Shown here piece by piece: positions 58,001 to 64,000 of a stretch of DNA of 64,000 nt; positions within the stretch are counted from its first letter, which is position 1, and every line of letters begins with the position of its first letter. The translations under genes were made by a program, and so were the position numbers. Under the pieces are notes generated by a model, which saw nothing but the letters and a program-made list of their open reading frames with translations, made no database searches and had not been told where the DNA came from. The DNA lies in the NCBI GenBank assembly GCA_015075185.1, contig JABTUW010000001.1:806001-870000 (forward strand). The letters run 5' to 3'. This DNA is from Anaerolineales bacterium (lineage in GTDB: Bacteria; Chloroflexota; Anaerolineae; 4572-78; J111).

Positions 58001-61000
58001 TAGGTGGCCGGGGCGGAGAGAGTGGCGGCAGTTACAGCAATAGTGGACCGGGCGCTCCTGCCGAAGATCCGGGCTTGACTGAGGACGAAATTCCGTTTTG
58101 ATTTGACAATAAAATAACTGTGTAGCACCATGAAGCCGCCCTTCGATCAGCCAGGGCGGCTTTTTTATTTACGTTGATTGTCCCGCGCCTTGACGGCGTA
58201 TAGCGCTTGCCTGAGGAGATTTCCCTTGCAACAGTTACAAACAATCATTGATCGCATCAATCAGACTTTTGAAGCCAAAAGCACGGTTCGCAACGATACC
58301 CTGGCCCGTTCACGGGAACTTATCCGTCACTGCGCCAACTCGATTCGGGCGACGCAGCGGGGGGATGATGGGGAGGCGCAGGCCCTGCTGCAAACGGCGC
58401 GCGATACTGCCGCCCAAATGACTGCCGACGCCCAGAAGTATCCTGATGTTTACTACGCCGGCTACACTCAGGATGCCCTGAAAGAGCTGGCCGAGGCCCA
58501 CATTACCCGCGCTGTTATTTTGGAAGAACCCTTACCCGCCCCTGAAACATTAAACGTGGAGTATGCGGCTTACCTCAACGGTCTGGCCGAGGCGGCAGGG
58601 GAACTGCGCCGCTTTGCCCTCGACGCGTTGCGCCGGGGCAATGTAATTCTGGCCGAACGTATCCTGGGCAGTATGGACGAGATTTACAGCGTTCTGGTTA
58701 CGGTTGACTTCTCTGACGCGATTACCGGCGGCTTACGCCGCAACACCGATATGGTCCGAGGCGTGCTGGAACGCACCCGTGGCGATGTTACCACGGCAGT
58801 ACGCCAGGAAGCGATGCGGGCCGCCCTGATCCAGTTTGAGCAGCGCATCGGTATGGGTGATACTTTAAATATTCCCCAGCCCGGCGACGAGTGGGCCGGC
58901 GAGTCAGGCGATTAATATGACGGCCCCTCCCTCACCTCCCGCCCCGGCTGAAAGCCTGCCCTTAATCCGGGCCAGTGAGCTGAACCAGTACAGTTTTTGC
59001 CATCGCTCCTGGTGGCTGGGCACAATTAAACAAATCCCGGCTAACAATCAAGCTGTCCTGGCTCACGGTATCCAAACTCATCGCCACCACAGCTATCAAG
59101 TTCGGGTGGCTCTACGCTGGCGTCAAGCCAGCGTTTTTTTGTTCGCTGGGGGAGTAATCCTGCTGGCTATGGCTTTGTTGGGCTACTTCCTCCAGTTCTT
59201 TTAGTTTCCTTTTGCTTATGCTCTGGCTTTTCACGCTAGCTCTGATCTTACTTTTTTTCGGCTGGCTGGCCTCGACCCGTTCCAGGCGGCTGCGTCTGGA
59301 AAGCGGTCTCCCGGCAGGGCGGCTGGTTTATGCTGACAGCGCCGACTGGCGTCCTAACCCACAGCCCTTCTACACCAAAACCTACCAGCTCAGCGGCAAA
59401 CCGGATTATCTGATCGAGACCGAAGCAGGCATCATCCCCGTGGAAGTTAAATCTAGCAAGGCTCCGCAAGTCCCTTATTTGGGCCACTTGCTGCAATTAG
59501 CCGCTTACTGCCTGTTGGTTGAAGAAACGACCGGGCGCACCCCACCTCACGGGCTGCTTAAATACGCCGATGCCCTGTACGAAGTTGATTTTACCCCGGA
59601 GCTTCGCCGCGAATTGCTGGAGACAATGGCCGCGATGCGCCAGGCTCGCCTGGCGGAAACTGTCAGGCGCAGCCACCAGCAGCCCGGCAGATGCGCGGCG
59701 TGTGGTTTCGCTTATGTCTGTGATGATGCTTTGATCAGATGGAACGAGGTATGAAGAAGTGGGTTAAGCCTGGTTAGGGGCAGGGGAGGAGGCAGCAGCC
59801 TGGCTTAACAATTTAGCGAGACTGCTGGCCGCGTGTTTGGTATAGAACCAGACTGAACCGGGTTTTTGCCGGGCGTCGAAAACGATGGCTAACAACAACT
59901 TTTCATTCACATCGTGGGCATAAATATTGTAGTTCTCGCCCTCATAATAGCTGGATTTGAAGATGGTCAGGTTGCCAACCAGTTTAGCCAATTCAGCCGC
60001 AGCCAGAAAGTTGGCGGCCACCAGGGCGCTGACACTGGCAACTTCAAAACCGGCTGTTTGGCCGACAACTTGCAGCGGGCGGCCATCGGCGGTAATGAGC
60101 AAGACGCAACGCACACCCGAATTATTTTGCAGCGTCCGAAGTAGCTCATAAACAGCTTGCGACAGTCGAGGTTTATCGGGGGGGGGTAGCGGCGGTGGTT
60201 CCTGGTCGCGAGTCTGGGCTACTGCCCGTTTAACAATCTCCTGGACTTGTTCCAAGGGAAAAGGTTTGTCCAGAAAGCCATCAAGGCCCAGGAATTTGCT
60301 GGTATCACGTAAATTAGTAGAGCCGTAGGCCGTCATCAAAATAACCTGTGTATCTGGTGAGATACGGCGCACTACCAGGGCCAGGTCTATGCCTGTCATC
60401 ACCGGCATCATGTAGTCGGTAATGACTACGGCAAACGACTCTTTTTCAATCAAGCTGATGGCGCTCACACTATCGGTTACGGTAACAACTTCATACTCAG
60501 GTCCCAGCAGCCGCAGGCTGTGCTGGAGCATCAGGCTGATGTCTTTATCATTATCAACAATCAAGACCCGCTTATTGGTCATTACTGGTCACTATCTTTC
60601 TCACCCCCAAACATGCCGGCAAAATCGTCGGCCATATTAACATCGCTGTCTTCGGTTGCTGTGCTTTGAGTGACTTTAGCCAACATCTCGGCTAATTCTA
60701 AGCCAGCCTGTTTTGTATAAAACCAAACCGTACCGGGTTTTCCCTGCGTGCCAAAAACCACGGCCAGCAAAAACTCCCCGTTGATATCATAGGCATAAAT
60801 GTTATATTTACTCCCTTCGTAATAACTTGATTTGAAGATCGACTCATTATCGCCCAGGAGGCTGGCCAGTTCGGTTACAGCCAGGAAGTTAGCCGCCACA
60901 AAAGCAGCCAAACGGGATGTCTTGGCTCGGTTGGTTTCCCCGACAACCCGAAGGGGGTGACCGCTGGCGCTGACTAACAGGACAAAGTGAGCGCCGGTTT

Positions 61001-64000
61001 TGCTGCGCAGCATCTCCAGACGTTCGTCCACGGCCCGATTCAAGCTCAGTCCGGTTACATCCGGGTGAGGTGTTTCCACCGCTTGATGCGTTTGGGCGAT
61101 AGCGCGCTGCACCACCTCCATGATCTCCGGCACGGTGAAGGGTTTACCCAGGTAACCGCCAAGGTGCAGCGTCTCCACGGTGTTGCGCATGCCGCGGGTG
61201 TCGTGAGCCGTCATCAGCACCACTTGTGTTTCTGGCGAAACCTTGCGCACGACCTGAGCCAAGTCTACCCCGGTCATCCCGGGCATCATATAATCGGTAA
61301 TGATCAGGTCAAATTTTTGTTTTTGAATCAGTTCCAGGGCTGTTGCTCCGTCGTGAGCAGTTGTGACCTCATATTCCGGTCCCAACCTTTTGACACTGTG
61401 CATCAGCAGGAAGAGAATATCTTTGGCATCGTCTACAATCAGGACGTGTTTTTTGCTCATTGAGGCGCTCCTTGCTTGCTCATGTATTCACCGGCCTCTC
61501 CCTCTTTGATTATAACCCATAATTGATAGAGGTTAAATGTCTGGTTGCGGCATGAAAGCACTTAACAATCGCTCACTTGACCGGCAGGCTGGGAGAGATA
61601 TAATACAGCCTCAAAATCGAACCAAGATTCTCCTCTTACGGGGGAAATCTCAGTAAACTTTATGGAGGGTCAAATATGGCAGTCCGAAATGCAGAAGCTG
61701 TTTGGGAGGGTAATTTACAAGAGGGGCGCGGCACCATGAAACTGGGCAGCGGCGCCTTTGAAGGAGCTTATACTTTCAAAACACGATTTGAAGAAGAACC
61801 TGGAACCAACCCCGAGGAGCTGATTGGGGCAGCCCATGCCGGCTGCTTCTCGATGTTTCTCAGCGCTGTGTTGAGCGGAGCGGGCCACACGGTTAAGCGG
61901 GTTCACACCACGGCCAAGGTGCATTTGGGCAGGGTGGATAACGCTCCAACAATCACCAAAATCGAGCTTAACACCGAAGCGGAAGTGCCGGGACTTGACG
62001 AGAAAACATTTTTGGAGCATGCTGAGGCCTCCAAAAAAGGCTGCCCGGTTTCAAAGGCCCTGGCGGCGACAGAAATTGTACTGAACGCCAAGCTGATTAG
62101 CTGACTATTAGCGATAAAGGTTTTTCAAGGCGCTTTCCTCACGAAAGCGCCTTTTCCTTACCACAAGATAACCCTCACAGTAAGACTCGTGGGGAATGGG
62201 ACGCGGATTCGATGGATCTTTCGGATAAAAATGACTTAAATCCGTTTAATCCGCGTCCCATATATTATTCCGCCTGAGCGTAAGCGGGCAAGATAGCGTC
62301 AAGCCGCTTGCCATCAATCATGGCTTTCACAATCGGGTCAATGACTGTCTGAATCAGCCGGCCTTCTTGCTCCTCATTCAGATAAGGCAGATTGACCCTT
62401 TTATTAACGGCTACAGACAGCCGCAGGGCAAAATCACGGGCGTGATCTTTGTCAATCCCCTTGCCGGCGTCGCGCAGTAGACCGCCAAAAACTTCTGGCA
62501 GAATGTCATCAAGGGCGGCATCAATAACGGCCACGGCATGTTCAAAGATAACCTGTTCCATTTCCTCAGAAACAAGCGGGATATCAATGATCGCGTTGAT
62601 CAGTGAGGCAATTTTCTTTTGTTCTTCGACAAGCAACACAGACGGTCTCCTTTTAAATTTTTTGTTGGCCCAAATGAGTGAATTTAGTGGGGCAGTAAAA
62701 CTAGGCCTCGATTATACCACACCGGCATCTCGCTTAATAATTGCCGTGCCCCCCTGCAGGTGGTACAATCGAATTACGATTTGAGATTTTCAACACCGTA
62801 CCTTTAAGGTCGTCCCGTTTTTGGCCGATAACCCGCCTCAAAAAAAAACTAAAGATAATCTCGAACTGCCTCGCCATATCCTCCTTCTGTTGGGCTATTT
62901 TCTATTAGCGATAATTTTAACCTGGCCAACTTTCCTGCACCTGACCACTCACCTGCCCGGCGATGGCGGCGACGACCCGGCTCTGGCCTGGAACCTGTGG
63001 TGGGTTAAATATGCGCTGCTCAATACCGGCCAGAATCCTTTCCAAACGGATTTCATGTTTTACCCCCTTGGCATCAACCTGGCTTTTTACACCTTAACCG
63101 TGTTGAATGCCATTACCGCCCTGCCGCTAACCCTCAATTTCGGCGTCGTGACCGCCAGCAATCTCCATCTGTTCTTCACCTTCGCCGCCGGCGGCTACGG
63201 CGCATTTCTGCTGGCCCGCTATGTACTGGCGACCGCCGACCGCCGAGTGCGAAGCCTCCCTGTGGGACCACCGACCGCCGTATCAAAAAGTAGGGGGGAA
63301 GTTTCTCCCCTGCCCCCCAGCCCCCCTGCCCCCCTGCTTCTTTGGACATGCGCCCCTCTCGCCGGACTCTTCTATGCTTTTGCCAGCAGCAAACTCTTCT
63401 ACGTCGCTTTGGGCCAATTCAATATTGCCAGCAGTCATTGGATCCCCTTCGCCGTTCTGTACATCCTGCGTACCCGGCGCGACCCGCACCACCTCAAGAA
63501 CGCTTTCATGGCTGGCCTTTTTTTGACCCTGCAAGCCTGGGCTGAACTGACCTACGCCTCATTTCTGTTGATTTTTATTGCTTTGTATTGGCTCTACTCG
63601 ATTTTGGATTTTCGATTTTCGATTTTGGATTATAAAAAGCTGTCCACTATTCGCCATCCACCGTTCCCAATTTTGCCCCACCTCCGCGCCGCTCTTATCC
63701 TGGGCTTCACTTTCGTCCTCGGCCTCAGCCCGATCCTGGTCCAAATGCTGCCCGATCTGCAGGCTGAAGGTGATTTTCTGGTCGAGGGCGGCGGCTTTGC
63801 CGATGCCTTCAGCGCCGATTTGCTGGGCTTTGTCATTCCAACCATGCACCAGCCCGTACTGGGCAATTTGATTAGCCAGACCAGCATCCAAGCCGTTGAC
63901 AAAGGTCAGCACATTTACCTGGGCTTTGTTTTGCTGGGCCTGCTGCTGGTCGCCCTATTTACCGGCTTTCGCCGGGCCGAACTGCGTTTCTGGCTGGTTG

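Overview
The window reads as a chromosomal segment of an uncultured-type Chloroflexota bacterium, probably in or near the Anaerolineae. This is an inference from gene content: very large DUF2723, DUF2079 and GT39-like membrane glycosyltransferases with extracytoplasmic beta-modules, a translin-family protein, receiver-Roadblock proteins, V4R and DUF2917 proteins, DinB proteins, and a moderately high GC composition. One tRNA (Gln, CTG anticodon) is present. There is no rRNA operon, CRISPR array, prophage or conjugative element.

Layout. 1-3.6 kb (minus): truncated aldehyde dehydrogenase, iron-type alcohol dehydrogenase, adenosine deaminase and a small membrane protein. 3.6-7.1 kb: an accessory patch with an HU-like DUF4469 protein, a 23-bp degenerate repeat array, two AT-richer unknown genes, and a RAYT (REP-associated tyrosine transposase) surrounded by 33-nt palindromes, one of which lies inside its own reading frame. 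7.1-15 kb: ribulokinase, a double-VOC protein, a large GlnE with inserted ACT-type region, and a frameshifted URO-D gene. 15-18 kb (minus): GT4 glycosyltransferase, FemAB/GNAT-like protein, Ig-like membrane protein. 18-26 kb: tRNA-Gln, Lrp/ParB-like/DUF2917 operon, DinB-EamA pair, STAND-type ATPase, and a scrambled SnoaL/GNAT locus. 25-34 kb (mostly minus): unknown protein, Ser/Thr kinase-TPR, V4R protein, and a glycan operon (DegT aminotransferase, formyltransferase, GT2, giant membrane GT with acidic N-terminal repeats). 35-42 kb: histidine kinase remnant, full sensor kinase, SthA transhydrogenase, GNAT, SHOCT protein, DinB. 42-50.4 kb (minus): three giant membrane glycosyltransferases. 50.6-57.6 kb: CBM48 protein, orphan ABC ATPase, YhhQ queuosine-precursor transporter, nucleoside hydrolase plus a complete ECF transporter (S, T, two ATPases). 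57.6-59.8 kb: SSB, translin, and a membrane Cas4-like nuclease split over two frames. 59.8-64 kb: two receiver-Roadblock proteins, OsmC, an unknown protein and the start of another membrane GT.

Three things stand out. First, a one-nucleotide-spaced translin/Cas4-like pair next to SSB forms a plausible uncharacterised nucleic-acid processing unit. Second, the same CCCCCA-n-TGGGG palindrome abuts the -35 box of three sigma70-like promoters (before the DUF4469 gene, before a short promoter-terminator unit at 35.7 kb, and before ssb), suggesting one shared regulator. Third, the segment is colonised by palindromic repeats: 33-nt REP elements and arrays of 7-, 8- or about 10-nt units. Many sit in frame inside genes, mostly the membrane glycosyltransferases.
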